From Labrys monachus (GTDB taxonomy: Bacteria; Pseudomonadota; Alphaproteobacteria; Rhizobiales; Labraceae), in NCBI RefSeq assembly GCF_030814655.1, contig NZ_JAUSVK010000001.1:2747501-2811500 (forward strand): a DNA stretch of 64,000 nt, written 5' to 3'. Under the pieces are notes generated by a model that was not told the origin of the DNA, ran no database searches, and saw nothing but the letters and a program-made list of their open reading frames with translations. A program made the position numbers and the translations under genes. Positions 53,522 to 62,707 of this stretch are shown here, piece after piece (the first letter of the stretch is position 1; each line of letters begins with the position of its first letter).

Positions 53522-56500
53522 TCAACCCTGGGGCCGCTGCCTCAGGCGGGCGATCGTCTCCTCGACGCCGTCCCAGGCCGGCTTGTCCGGCGCGAATCGG
53601 CTGCGGGCATAGCGGGCGAGGTCGGCGATCTGGCCGTCGCTCAGCACGCCGGCGAAGCCCGGCATGGCGCCTTGGCCGGAGCCGTCGATGCCGTCGAGGA
53701 CGACCCTGAGGAAATTGGTGGGGCGCGAGGCGTGGAGATTGGTGTTGAGGCCGAGGGGCGGGCCGAGATTGACGGTCAGCGCGCCATGGCCGGCGTCATG
53801 GCAGGCGGCGCAGGCGCCCTCATACAGGCGTGCCGCGACGCTGGTCGCCGGATGGGCCGTGGCGGAGGATGCGGCGGCGATCCGGCTCGCGCGCGTCTGC
53901 GCCTCGCCGGCGGAAAGAGGATCGCCGAAGCCGGCGAGATAGGTCGCCATGGCGCGGATGTCCTCGTCCGGCAGGGCCTTCAGTTCCGCCACCACCGGCG
54001 CCATCGGTCCGGCGGCCGTGCCGTGCAGCGGCGAGGCGCCGGTGCGCAGATAGGCGTAGAGCTCGGCCTCGCTCCACGGAATGGGAGCGTCCGAGAGGCG
54101 CGTGAGAGCGGGCGCGTCCCAGCCCTCGGCGACGCCGCCGGCAAGATGGGCCGCGCCCCCGCGCTCGGCGCCGAGGAGGTTGCGCGGCGTGTGGCAGGCG
54201 CCGCAATGGCCGAGCCCCTCCACGAGGTAGCGGCCGCGATTCCACGCCGCGGACCGGGCGGTGTCGGGCGCGATCTCCTCGGTGCGGTTGAAGAGAAGGT
54301 TCCAGCCCGCCATCAGCGGGCGGAGATTGAAGGGAAAGGCGAGGCGGCTCTCGGTATTGGCCTGCCGGACGGCCGGCTGGGCCATCAGGAAGGCATAGAG
54401 GGCCTGGAGGTCGGCCTCGCTCGCCTTGGCGAAGCTCGGATAGGGGAAGGCGGGGTAGAGGTGGCGCCCATCGCGATGGATGCCTTCCCGCATCGCCCGC
54501 TCGAAGGCCGGGTAGGACCAGCTGCCGATGCCGGTCTCGGCATCGGGCGTGATGTTCGTCGTCCGCACGGTGCCGAACGGCGTCGCCAGGGGAAGGCCGC
54601 CGGCATACGCCGCGCCGCCGGGGACGGTATGGCAGGTCGCGCAGGCGCCGAGCGCGGCGAGGATGCGGCCGCGTTCGATGGTGGCCGCCGAATAGGCTGA
54701 CGGGTCCGGACGCGGGATCGGCGTGATGGCGGGGGCGACGGCGAGGCTCGAGGCCGCGAAGCCGGCGAAGAGCGCGCCGATGCCGCCGAAGATCGCCAGG
54801 CGGCGACGCTTCTTCGACGTGGTTTCCTGCGGCGCCGCCGGACGGCCGCCGAGCGCCGCGAGCACCCGCTCCGGCGTGAGCGGCAATTCGCGGAACCGCA
54901 CGCCGGTCGCGTCATAGACGGCATTCACGATCGCCGCCGCGCTCGGCACGGAAGCCGATTCGCCAGCGCCCATCGGCGGCAAATGCTGGCGGTCCATCAT
55001 CATCACGTCGATGGCCGGCAGGTCCGGGAAGCGCAGGATCGGATAGGCGCCCCATTCGCGGCTGGCGACCGCCGTCGTCTCGGTGAAGCTGACTTCCTCC
55101 TTCAGCACCCGGCTCGTCGACTGGATGACGTTGCCGTGGATCTGGTGGCGCACACCGGCCGGGTTGATCATCATGCCGGTATCCTGGCCGACGACGACGC
55201 GCGAGACGCTGACCTCGCCGGTCGAGCGGTTCACCGCGACTTCGGCGACCCAGGCCGACCATGCCGCGCCGACGCCCGGCCACGAGCCGTGCACGTAGCG
55301 CGCCTGGGCAAAGCCCCGGCCGTGCAGCATCTCGGCCTCGGCATCCTGCGCCGCCGGGCCGACGCGGCTCTGCCAGCCGGCGCGCTCCGCCGTGGCGCGG
55401 ACGAGATCGGCGGCGCGCGGGTCGGTCAGGTGGCGCAGGCGGAACGCGACGGGATCGGCGCCGGCCTCCTCCGCCAGTTCGTCGATGAAGCTCTCATGCG
55501 CGAAGACGTTGGGAAGCGCCGAGACGCCGCGCAGCCAGGACGCCCGCACGATCGGCGCCATGTCGTGCACGGTGACGCGCATATTCTCGTAGCGATAGGA
55601 AGGCGCCGCCGTGCGGTCGCCCATCTTCAGCACCGCCGGCTCTGGGGAGACGCGCCCGGTGAGCAGGAGCGCCAGCGTCGGCGCGGCGTTGGAGGGGTAG
55701 CGCGTCTGGAAGTCGTAGGCGAGCAGCGAGTCGCCGGGGCCGAGGGCGCCGGAGACGTCGATGAGCTGGCCGGCGCCCTTCGGCTCCCATTGGTGCTCCT
55801 GCTCGCGCGTCAGCTGCACGCGGACGGGACGGCCGACCGCGCGGGAGAGCAGCACCGCGTCGGCCGCGACGTCGTCGGCGCAGTTGCGGCCGTAGCAGCC
55901 GGCGGCCTCGACGCGGACGATCTCGATCCCGGCCTCGGGCATGCCGGTCAGAAGGGCGATGTCGCTGCGCAGCGCATGGGGGTTCTGGGTGCCGGACCAA
56001 ACGGTGATGCCGTCCCCACCGGCATCGGCGACGGCGCAGGACGGGCCGATCGAACCGTGCATCTGGTAGGGCCAGACATAGCTGCGGTCGAGACGCTTGC
56101 CGGCGGAGGCGAGGGCGGCATCGACGTCGCCCTCGTCGATCAGCCGGCGGGACTGCACCGGCCGCGCGCGCAGCGCCTGTTCGAGGTTGCCGAGCCCGCC
56201 GCCGGTGGTCCACGGCTTCCAGGCGACCTTCAGGCAGGCGGCGGCCCGGGCGGCGTGCTCCTCGCGCTCGGCGACGATGCCGACGAAGTCGCCCTCGACG
56301 ACGACCGCGACGATGCCCGGAATGTCGGCGATGGAGGACCGGTCGACATGATCGAGACAGCGGCCGATGAACTCGCCGCCGTCGATGCCGGAATAAGGCG
56401 GTCGGACGACCCGGCCGTGCAGCATGCCGGGCAGGCGGACGTCGTGGACATAGACGAAGCGCCCGGTCGCCTTGTCGGGAATGTCGACGCGGCCGACCGG

Positions 56501-57049
56501 CCGGCCCACGAGGCGATAATCGGCGATGGGCTTCAGGGGCGTGTCCCTGTCGAGCGGCAGGTGGATGCGGCGGTTGCGCAGAAGCTCGGCGAAGGAGATG
56601 GCGGCTGCGGCATCGTCGCGCATGCTCACCATGCCGTCCGCGGTCGCGAGGTCCTCGGCGCTCGCGGCGAGCGCGTCGGCGGCCAGGCCCAGCAGGTGGC
56701 GGCGCGCCTGCGCGGCCGCGATGCGCAGCGGCACGGCGGTGACCTGGATGGTCTCGCTGGCGATCGTCGGCCCCTGATTCGGCGTGTTCTCGGTGTCGCC
56801 CAGCACCATGTCGACCGATGCGAGGGCAACGTCGAGCTCTTCCGCGACGATCTGCGCCAGGGCGGTGCGGATGCCGGTGCCGAGATCGACATGGCCGCAG
56901 AAGGCGTGCACGGCGCCGTCCTCGGTCAGGCAGACATGGATGTCGAGCCCCTCGGGCGGCTCGCTGCCGGCCGGCGCGCCGCGGCGGGGCTCGACCACGG
57001 CGAGCACGCCGCTGCGCTGGAGGAGGGCGCTGCGCGAGGGACGGCTCAT
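53522..57049 (-). CDS. Molybdopterin hydroxylase with three fused cytochrome c motifs (NicB-type)
   Basis: A 1175-residue fusion. Residues 1 to about 740 form the molybdenum-binding domain of the xanthine oxidase family, including VDLGTGIRTALAQIVAEE near 54, NQGPTIASETIQVTAVP and GAGESASVPSAAAIVNAVYD as the Mo-site Glu block. A membrane-spanning stretch follows (about 751-777). Three heme-binding CXXCH motifs are CATCH (803-807), CGACH (949-953) and CAACH (1080-1084). This is the architecture of Pseudomonas NicB, nicotinate dehydrogenase, and similar N-heterocycle hydroxylases. The start overlaps the Fe-S gene stop (ATGA). Substrate unproven. Confidence 0.85.
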   Translation of the reverse strand: MSRPSRSALLQRSGVLAVVEPRRGAPAGSEPPEGLDIHVCLTEDGAVHAFCGHVDLGTGIRTALAQIVAEELDVALASVDMVLGDTENTPNQGPTIASETIQVTAVPLRIAAAQARRHLLGLAADALAASAEDLATADGMVSMRDDAAAAISFAELLRNRRIHLPLDRDTPLKPIADYRLVGRPVGRVDIPDKATGRFVYVHDVRLPGMLHGRVVRPPYSGIDGGEFIGRCLDHVDRSSIADIPGIVAVVVEGDFVGIVAEREEHAARAAACLKVAWKPWTTGGGLGNLEQALRARPVQSRRLIDEGDVDAALASAGKRLDRSYVWPYQMHGSIGPSCAVADAGGDGITVWSGTQNPHALRSDIALLTGMPEAGIEIVRVEAAGCYGRNCADDVAADAVLLSRAVGRPVRVQLTREQEHQWEPKGAGQLIDVSGALGPGDSLLAYDFQTRYPSNAAPTLALLLTGRVSPEPAVLKMGDRTAAPSYRYENMRVTVHDMAPIVRASWLRGVSALPNVFAHESFIDELAEEAGADPVAFRLRHLTDPRAADLVRATAERAGWQSRVGPAAQDAEAEMLHGRGFAQARYVHGSWPGVGAAWSAWVAEVAVNRSTGEVSVSRVVVGQDTGMMINPAGVRHQIHGNVIQSTSRVLKEEVSFTETTAVASREWGAYPILRFPDLPAIDVMMMDRQHLPPMGAGESASVPSAAAIVNAVYDATGVRFRELPLTPERVLAALGGRPAAPQETTSKKRRRLAIFGGIGALFAGFAASSLAVAPAITPIPRPDPSAYSAATIERGRILAALGACATCHTVPGGAAYAGGLPLATPFGTVRTTNITPDAETGIGSWSYPAFERAMREGIHRDGRHLYPAFPYPSFAKASEADLQALYAFLMAQPAVRQANTESRLAFPFNLRPLMAGWNLLFNRTEEIAPDTARSAAWNRGRYLVEGLGHCGACHTPRNLLGAERGGAAHLAGGVAEGWDAPALTRLSDAPIPWSEAELYAYLRTGASPLHGTAAGPMAPVVAELKALPDEDIRAMATYLAGFGDPLSAGEAQTRASRIAAASSATAHPATSVAARLYEGACAACHDAGHGALTVNLGPPLGLNTNLHASRPTNFLRVVLDGIDGSGQGAMPGFAGVLSDGQIADLARYARSRFAPDKPAWDGVEETIARLRQRPQG

Positions 57050-57540
57050 GCTCCGGCGCTCCGCGCCTGCCGGATGCGCTGCGCCGCCAGCATCGCCGCC
57101 TGCAGGATCTCGACATGCGTGCCGCAGCGGCAGAGATTGAACCGCAGCTCGTTGCGGATCTGCGTCTCGCCGACCTCGGGATCTCGGTCGAGCAGCGCCT
57201 TCACGGTCATGATCATGCCGTTGAGGCAATAGCCGCACTGCGCCGCTTCTGCGTCGATGAAGGCCTGCTGGACGGGGTCGAGACGGCCCGGGGCGCCGAG
57301 GCCTTCGAGCGTCAGGATCTCGCGGCCCTCGGCCATCGCCACGGGAAGGACGCAGCTGCGGGCGGCCAGGCCGTCGACGATGACGGTGCAGGCGCCGCAT
57401 TCGCCGAGTCCGCAGCCATATTTCGGGCCGTTGAGGGCAAGATCGTTACGCAGGAGGTAGAGGAGAGGCGTGTCGCTCTCGGCGGTGACGACGCGCTCGC
57501 TGCCGTTGACACGCAGCCGGTGCGGACGCGGCGGCTTCAT
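57046..57540 (-). CDS. [2Fe-2S] subunit of molybdenum hydroxylase (NicA-type)
   Basis: A 164-residue Fe-S protein. The first cluster ligands are Cys43, Cys48, Cys51 and Cys63 (YGCGLGECGACTV and RSCVLP), and the second Cys102, Cys105, Cys137 and Cys139 (QCGYCLNGMI and NLCRCGTHVEI). It passes electrons from the molybdenum centre toward the fused cytochromes of the next gene, with which it overlaps by four bases. No FAD-subunit gene is present, consistent with the NicAB type rather than the three-subunit CoxMSL type. The ATG at 57540 is the only start that fits the family. Confidence 0.89.
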   Translation of the reverse strand: MKPPRPHRLRVNGSERVVTAESDTPLLYLLRNDLALNGPKYGCGLGECGACTVIVDGLAARSCVLPVAMAEGREILTLEGLGAPGRLDPVQQAFIDAEAAQCGYCLNGMIMTVKALLDRDPEVGETQIRNELRFNLCRCGTHVEILQAAMLAAQRIRQARSAGA

Positions 57541-58081
57541 GGGGCGGAACGCGCCCGCGGAACGCGGCGAGCGGGAGCAGGCTGCGGCGGCAGCCCATAC
57601 CCCGCCAGGATAACGCCAGTTCGACTCGGCACGCGCCCCTCGGAATTCGTTTGTGTACACACAAGATGGCGCAGGTCGGCGGCGTTGACAAGCGGGGAAG
57701 AGGCCGCGGGCTTCCCGGCGGGGTCCGACCGTCCGGTCGGTGTCGGTGATTGTCGCATGCGGCTGCGGATGCCGCGGCCGGCCACTCAGGTCATGAAGCG
57801 CCACGCCGGCAAAGAGACAAGATAGCCGGCAAACCTGTCGATCAGGGGGCGGGAAGGCGCTTGGCGTCCTTCGCCGGTTCGGCAGGCCGCAATGCCTGCC
57901 TTCGTGTTCCGAGGGGCGGCAAGCGGATCCTGATTGCGGGTATCGGAACGATCCGTCAGTCGCCGCCCTTTCGGCGAAGGGCTGCAGCGCATGCCGGAGA
58001 GACTTCCTTGATGTCCGGCGCCGATCGAGGCGGCTCCCCGTCGCCTGCCGCTCCGCGGGGGAGGGGGCGTCCGCCCCCTTC
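57541..58081. promoter_or_regulatory. Intergenic region upstream of nicA-type gene
   Basis: This 541-base gap between the Fe-S subunit and hyuB, both minus strand, contains no supported gene. It has the palindrome TGTGTACACA at 57652-57661, a typical short regulator site about 110 bases before the Fe-S ATG, and several hairpins: GGCAGGC/GCCTGCC around 57880, and GGGGGCG/CGCCCCC at 58063-58078 just after the hyuB stop, which may be its terminator. Confidence 0.45.
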
Positions 58082-59872
58082 TCAGGGCGTCCTGCCCCGC
58101 AGCCGCCCGGTTTCCTCGGCATCGATTGCGAGGCTGTCGTCTTCCCGCAGGCCCGTGAGACAGACGCCGTAGACGTCGCGGGCACGCTCGGGCGTTTCCC
58201 AACCTTCGAGGACGTCGTGCAGAACGCGCCTGGGATCCCGCTCGAGAGGATTGCCGTAGCCGCCGCCGCCGGTGTGCCGCCCTTCCACCGTCTCGCCCTC
58301 GGCGAGCGCGAGGACGACGATGTTGGGGAGCGGCTCGGCGGTTCCGTCGGCACGCAGCAGACGATGCTCGGCCCGGGCGCCCGCCTGGCCGCCCCGCGCG
58401 CCCTCGGGCGGAAAATGGGTACCGTCGCAGGGCCAGATCACCTCCATCCGCGGGCAGCGCGCCACATAGCTCACCTCCATCGAAGGGGCGCCGCGGAAGC
58501 GGCCCGCGCCGCCCGTGCCGGGTATGAGCCGCAGATACTGCACCTCCATGGGATGCTTGAGTTCGTCGATCTCGACGGAATCGCGATACATCAGCCCGGC
58601 TGCGACCGGCAGGCCATAGGTGACCCAGCCATCCGCAACCGCGCTCGCCGGTCCGCCGGAGTTGGTCAGGAACAATTGATTGACGAAAGGGCTGCCGTTG
58701 AGCCGCGGGTCGCGACCCGAGACGACGGCGCAGCCCGCTCCCATGCCGATGCCGCCTTCCGCCAAGCCCCAGCCCTCGCCGATCTGCGCGAAGGCCGCCT
58801 GGACGAGGTTGACCATCCGGTCCGAGACATTGGTGGTGGCCAGCGAGCAGCTCGCGGGGAATTCCGGCCCGCCGCAGACCGAGCCCTGGCGGATATGGAT
58901 GCGGATGCGGCTGAACGAACCCGAATTGCGCGGGACGTCCGCGTCGATCGAGTTGAAGATGCCGGCCATCACCGAGGCGCCGGCGCAGGCTTCGCTCTGG
59001 TTGAAGCCGCAGGCGACATTGTCGGGGTTCTCGGTGAGATCCACGTCGATATAGCCGTCGCCGGGATCGATGGTGATGCTGGCCTTCAGCGGAATGCCGT
59101 CGGGCAGCAGGGTCCCGAAGGGGTCGTGGTTCCCCGTATTGGTCAGGGTCACGGCCGGCAGGGTCTTGATGGCGGCGACCATGCGCTGCTCGGCATAATG
59201 CATCCAATGCTTGATGAAGGCCTTGATGGTGGCCTTGCCGTATTTGGCGCACAGCTCCTTCAGACGGCGCTCGCCGATGCGGGCCGAACCGATGCCGGCC
59301 AGGAAGTCGCCGTACCACTGGTCGGGGACGCGGATGCGCGAGCGGCACATGCGCACCACGTCCTCGACCATCGTGTAGTTCGACTGGATCTTGACGGCGG
59401 GAAAGATCAGCGCTCCTTCTTCGTACTGGTCGCGGGCGCCGGCCATGTAGGTGGTGGGAAGGGCATTGCCGATGTCGGCCTGATGCGCCTTGGCGACCGT
59501 CGTGAACAAATGTTCGCCGTCGATGAACACCGGCACCAGGAAGGTGTGGTCGCCCGCATGGCTGTTGCCGGAATAGGGATCGTTGTGCAGGTAGCAATCG
59601 CCCTCGCGCAGGTCCGCCCCCGCATTCTCGGTCATCGTGCGGGCCTGCATGTGGCTGCCGAAGATGTGGATCGGCAGGCCCTCGGCCGAGGCGAGCAGCT
59701 GGTTGTCGCCGGTGCAGATCGAGCAGCTGAAGTCGCGCGCGCTGTTGATGACGCCCGATCGGGCGGCGCGCAGCAGCGTGTTCGTCATCTCCCGGATGAT
59801 GCCGTCCACCCGGTTGGCGAGGATGGCCGTCATATAGGGATCGAAGTCTTCCGCCTGGGTCGGGGTCGCCAT
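58082..59872 (-). CDS. hyuB: Hydantoinase B / oxoprolinase beta-type subunit
   Basis: A 596-residue protein of the HyuB family. Hallmarks are DPYMTAILANRVDGIIREM at the N-terminus, SSGxINSARDFSC-type text (RSGVINSARDFSCSICTG), DPYSGNSHAGDHTFLVPVF, and the C-terminal GGGGYGNPLERDPRRVLHDV. With HyuA it forms an ATP-dependent amidohydrolase acting on hydantoins or 5-oxoproline-like lactams; the true substrate cannot be told. An ATG at 59887 overlapping the hyuA stop would add five residues; the ATG at 59872 has a nearby GAGG and is used. Confidence 0.83.
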   Translation of the reverse strand: MATPTQAEDFDPYMTAILANRVDGIIREMTNTLLRAARSGVINSARDFSCSICTGDNQLLASAEGLPIHIFGSHMQARTMTENAGADLREGDCYLHNDPYSGNSHAGDHTFLVPVFIDGEHLFTTVAKAHQADIGNALPTTYMAGARDQYEEGALIFPAVKIQSNYTMVEDVVRMCRSRIRVPDQWYGDFLAGIGSARIGERRLKELCAKYGKATIKAFIKHWMHYAEQRMVAAIKTLPAVTLTNTGNHDPFGTLLPDGIPLKASITIDPGDGYIDVDLTENPDNVACGFNQSEACAGASVMAGIFNSIDADVPRNSGSFSRIRIHIRQGSVCGGPEFPASCSLATTNVSDRMVNLVQAAFAQIGEGWGLAEGGIGMGAGCAVVSGRDPRLNGSPFVNQLFLTNSGGPASAVADGWVTYGLPVAAGLMYRDSVEIDELKHPMEVQYLRLIPGTGGAGRFRGAPSMEVSYVARCPRMEVIWPCDGTHFPPEGARGGQAGARAEHRLLRADGTAEPLPNIVVLALAEGETVEGRHTGGGGYGNPLERDPRRVLHDVLEGWETPERARDVYGVCLTGLREDDSLAIDAEETGRLRGRTP

Positions 59873-59883
59873 GGTGTCGCGCC

Positions 59884-61971
59884 TCATTGGATGTTCAGCC
59901 GATAGTGGCCGGCGGCGCTCACATGCGCCGACATGTCCGGGTAGACCACGAGGGTGGTCGTGGGTTCCTCGACCACGGCGGGACCCGTGATGGTGTGGCC
60001 GGGGCGAATATCCGCCGCCTTGTAGATGGGCGTCCGCACGGGCTCGGCACCGCCGAAGAAACACAGGCGGTGGCCGGATACGCTCGGGGAGGCGCCCTCG
60101 ACCGGCGTTTCGAGGCGGGTTGCCGGCGCGTCGAGCTTGACGGTCAGGCGCACCTTCCAGCTGACGGTCTCGACCGCGCTTCCCAGGTCCTTCACGGCGA
60201 AGATGCGCTCGTGCAGATCGTGGAAATTGCCGACATAGGCATCGAGTTCCGCCTGGCCTGCGAAGCGTCGCGAGGGCAGGGGCGTATCGGGGAAGGGCGT
60301 GTCGAGTTCCCAGACCTGGGCCTGGTAGCGGGCCTCGCCGTAGAATTCGAGCGTGACGGGACCGGTCTGATCGGGCAGCTTGTCGCGCATGGCGAGCACG
60401 CGGGCCTCGAGCGTATCGAGGAGGGCGTTCACCCTGGCGAAGTCGAAGCGGTTCGACAGGCAATAGAGGCTGCCGACCTCCTCCGCCACGATGTCGGCAT
60501 ATTGCATGCCGGCGGCGGAGAGCGCCGAGGCGGTCTTCGGCAGCACCACATGGTCGCAGCCGAGTTCCTTGGCGATGAGCATGATGTTCATGCCGGCCGC
60601 TCCGCCGCCGGCCACGATGGTGCTTTCGCGCGGATTGATGCCCTCGTTGATGGTGACGTCGGCCACCGCCCGCATCATCAGATCGCCGGCCAGCGTCAGG
60701 ATGCGCCAGGCGGTTTCCTCGATCGTGAGGCCGAGAGTGGTGGCAAGGCCCGCCATCGCGGCACGGGCCGCCGCCACGTCGAGCACCATGCGCCCGCCGA
60801 GGAAATAGTCCGGGTCGAAATAGCCGAGGACCGCGGCCGCATCCGAGACGGTCGGCAAGGTGCCGCCGCGCCCGTAGCAGGCCGGGCCCGGCACGGCACC
60901 TGCCGATTGCGGACCGACATGCATGAGGCCGCCATCGTCGATCCAGGCGATGGAGCCGCCGCCGGCGCCGACCGAGCGCATGTCGACGGCCGCGATGCCG
61001 AGCAGGTCACCGGTATAGCGGGGCCCGAGCCAGGTGTCGCGGTTGAAGGTGAGCGCGCCGTCGCGCACCACGCCGACGTCGAAGGTGGTGCCGCCGGTGT
61101 CGCAGATGATGACGTTCTCGCCCAGATTCTCCAGGCGCGAATAGGTGATGCCGGCGATCGGCGCCATCGCGGGGCCCGAGCCGATGGTGAAGATCGGGCG
61201 CTCGACCAGGGCTTCGATGCTGTTGCATCCGCCCGCCGCCGTCGACACGAAGATATTGCCGCGATAGCCCGCCGCCTGCAGGTCTGCTTCGAGTTCGCGC
61301 AGATGGCGCTGCATGAGCGGCTTCAGCGAGGCATCGATGGCGGTGGCCGAAGCGCGGCGATATTCGCGCATGATCGGCACGAGGCGAGACGACAGGCTGT
61401 AGGGCACGCCGGGCAGCACTTCCTCGAACAGCGTCCCGACGGCCTCCTCATGGGCGGGGTTCAGGACCGACCACAGAAGGCAGACGGCCACGGCCTCGAA
61501 GCCCCGCGTCGCGATCTCGGCGAGGGTGCTCTGCACCTGCGCGCGGTCGAGCTCGCGCACGACGATGCCGGCGGCGTTGACGCGTTCGTCGATCTCATAG
61601 ACGTAGCGCCGGGGGATGTAGGGTTCGGGATAGTCCCGGCTGAAATCGTGAGGCCGGAACTTGCCGCCTTCCTTGAGCACCAGAGTGTCGGGGAAGCCGC
61701 GCGTCGTGAGAAACGCGGTCTTGGCCGCGGTCTTGGTGACGATGGCGTTGGTCGCGCGCGTGGTGCCGTAGATCAGCAGGTCGGTCTCGGCGACCAGCTG
61801 GGCGAAGGAGAGCCCGATCTGGTCCGCCGCGGCCGCGATCGCGTCACGCATGCCGTCGAAGATGCGGGCCGGCGTGGTCAGCGCCTTGCCGATGGTGAAC
61901 GTGCCGCTGCGGTCGCTCACCACGACGTCGGTGAAGGTGCCGCCGGTATCAACCGAAATCTTGAATCCCAT
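59884..61971 (-). CDS. hyuA: Hydantoinase A / oxoprolinase alpha-type subunit
   Basis: A 695-residue protein of the HyuA family, the ATP-binding partner of HyuB. It starts MGFKISVDTGGTFTDVVVSD (the actin-like phosphate-1 motif), with ENVIICDTGGTTFDVGVVRDG as phosphate-2 and GAGGGSIAWIDDGGLMHVGPQS. NEGINPRESTIVAGGGAAGM is the family's C-terminal block. The ATG at 61971 gives a normal N-terminus; upstream codons are not coding. A 199-base gap separates it from rpiB, so it may have its own promoter. hyuB overlaps or follows closely. Confidence 0.85.
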   Translation of the reverse strand: MGFKISVDTGGTFTDVVVSDRSGTFTIGKALTTPARIFDGMRDAIAAAADQIGLSFAQLVAETDLLIYGTTRATNAIVTKTAAKTAFLTTRGFPDTLVLKEGGKFRPHDFSRDYPEPYIPRRYVYEIDERVNAAGIVVRELDRAQVQSTLAEIATRGFEAVAVCLLWSVLNPAHEEAVGTLFEEVLPGVPYSLSSRLVPIMREYRRASATAIDASLKPLMQRHLRELEADLQAAGYRGNIFVSTAAGGCNSIEALVERPIFTIGSGPAMAPIAGITYSRLENLGENVIICDTGGTTFDVGVVRDGALTFNRDTWLGPRYTGDLLGIAAVDMRSVGAGGGSIAWIDDGGLMHVGPQSAGAVPGPACYGRGGTLPTVSDAAAVLGYFDPDYFLGGRMVLDVAAARAAMAGLATTLGLTIEETAWRILTLAGDLMMRAVADVTINEGINPRESTIVAGGGAAGMNIMLIAKELGCDHVVLPKTASALSAAGMQYADIVAEEVGSLYCLSNRFDFARVNALLDTLEARVLAMRDKLPDQTGPVTLEFYGEARYQAQVWELDTPFPDTPLPSRRFAGQAELDAYVGNFHDLHERIFAVKDLGSAVETVSWKVRLTVKLDAPATRLETPVEGASPSVSGHRLCFFGGAEPVRTPIYKAADIRPGHTITGPAVVEEPTTTLVVYPDMSAHVSAAGHYRLNIQ

Positions 61972-62114
61972 CGATCGCAATGCCTGTCCGCTTTGGAGCG
62001 CCGCGGTCGGCGGGTTTGGCACCGGCGGCTGTCAGGAGCGGAGGATAGGGGGCTGCCGGGCAGCGGGTCTTGCCTGTCGATGTATGATCGTTTGGTGCAG
62101 CATGCATTCGGGCG

Positions 62115-62168
62115 GGAGAAGCGGCGCCGTCAGACGTCGCTTCTCCTGGGGCGAGAGCGGATCTCTCG
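62115..62168 (-). terminator. Hairpins downstream of rpiB
   Basis: Two stem-loops follow the rpiB stop on the minus strand: CGAGAG/CTCTCG (62152-62168) and a perfect 9-bp stem GGAGAAGCG/CGCTTCTCC (62115-62123 with 62138-62146). No U-tract; probably the end of the rpiB transcript. Confidence 0.5.
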
Positions 62169-62170
62169 AT

Positions 62171-62620
62171 TCAGCCCTGCTTGCCGTATTTCTCGTCGAG
62201 CTTGTTGACCGCGTGCACATTGGCCGCGGAAGCGCCCTGCGGATCGAAATCCGAGGCGAGGAACGTGTCGACGATCGCCTTGGCGAGCTCGGGGCCGACG
62301 ACGCGCGCGCCCATGGTGATGATCTGGGCGTTGTTGGACTTGGCGGCGCGCTCGGCCGAATAGGTGTCGTGCGTCTGTGCGGCGCGGATGCCCGGCACCT
62401 TGTTGGCGGACATGGCGACGCCGATGCCGGTGCCGCAGAACAGGATGGCGCGCTCATGCTCGCCGGCGGCGACGGCGGTGGCGACGCGGTCGGCGACATC
62501 GGCATAGAAGCCGGTGACGCTCAGGTCCTCGACGGTGACGTCGGCGCGGTTCTTCAAATGGGCGGCGATCACGTCGAGCAGGGGCTTGCCGGCGCCGTCG
62601 GCTCCAAGGGCGATCTTCAT
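62171..62620 (-). CDS. rpiB: RpiB/LacA-type sugar-phosphate isomerase
   Basis: A 149-residue isomerase. The family motifs are [19 protein letters not shown] at the N-terminus, [23 protein letters not shown] with the catalytic Cys near residue 81, and [17 protein letters not shown]. RpiB interconverts ribose and ribulose 5-phosphates; in the erythritol pathway a paralogue isomerises 4-carbon sugar phosphates. The neighbouring GlpD/EryB-family gene suggests that second role. It has a 87-base gap to that gene and its own weak upstream ribosome-binding site (GGAGAACCAGAC). Confidence 0.87.
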   Translation of the reverse strand: MKIALGADGAGKPLLDVIAAHLKNRADVTVEDLSVTGFYADVADRVATAVAAGEHERAILFCGTGIGVAMSANKVPGIRAAQTHDTYSAERAAKSNNAQIITMGARVVGPELAKAIVDTFLASDFDPQGASAANVHAVNKLDEKYGKQG

Positions 62621-62707
62621 GTCTGGTTCTCCGTCGGTTATGCGTTGTAGTTGTGTCAGGGTCCGGAACGATCCGGGCCCTCGGCTTCATTCCGTATCGG
62701 TCGTTCC

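Noticed and set aside
57652-57661. TGTGTACACA as a firm regulator operator
   Set aside because: A 10-bp palindrome arises often by chance, it has no second copy in the window and no regulator gene beside it; kept only as a note in the intergenic entry.
58082-60463. An upstream extension of hyuB to 60463
   Set aside because: The extension overlaps the hyuA coding sequence and lacks similarity; the start at 59872 (or 59887) fits the family and operon.
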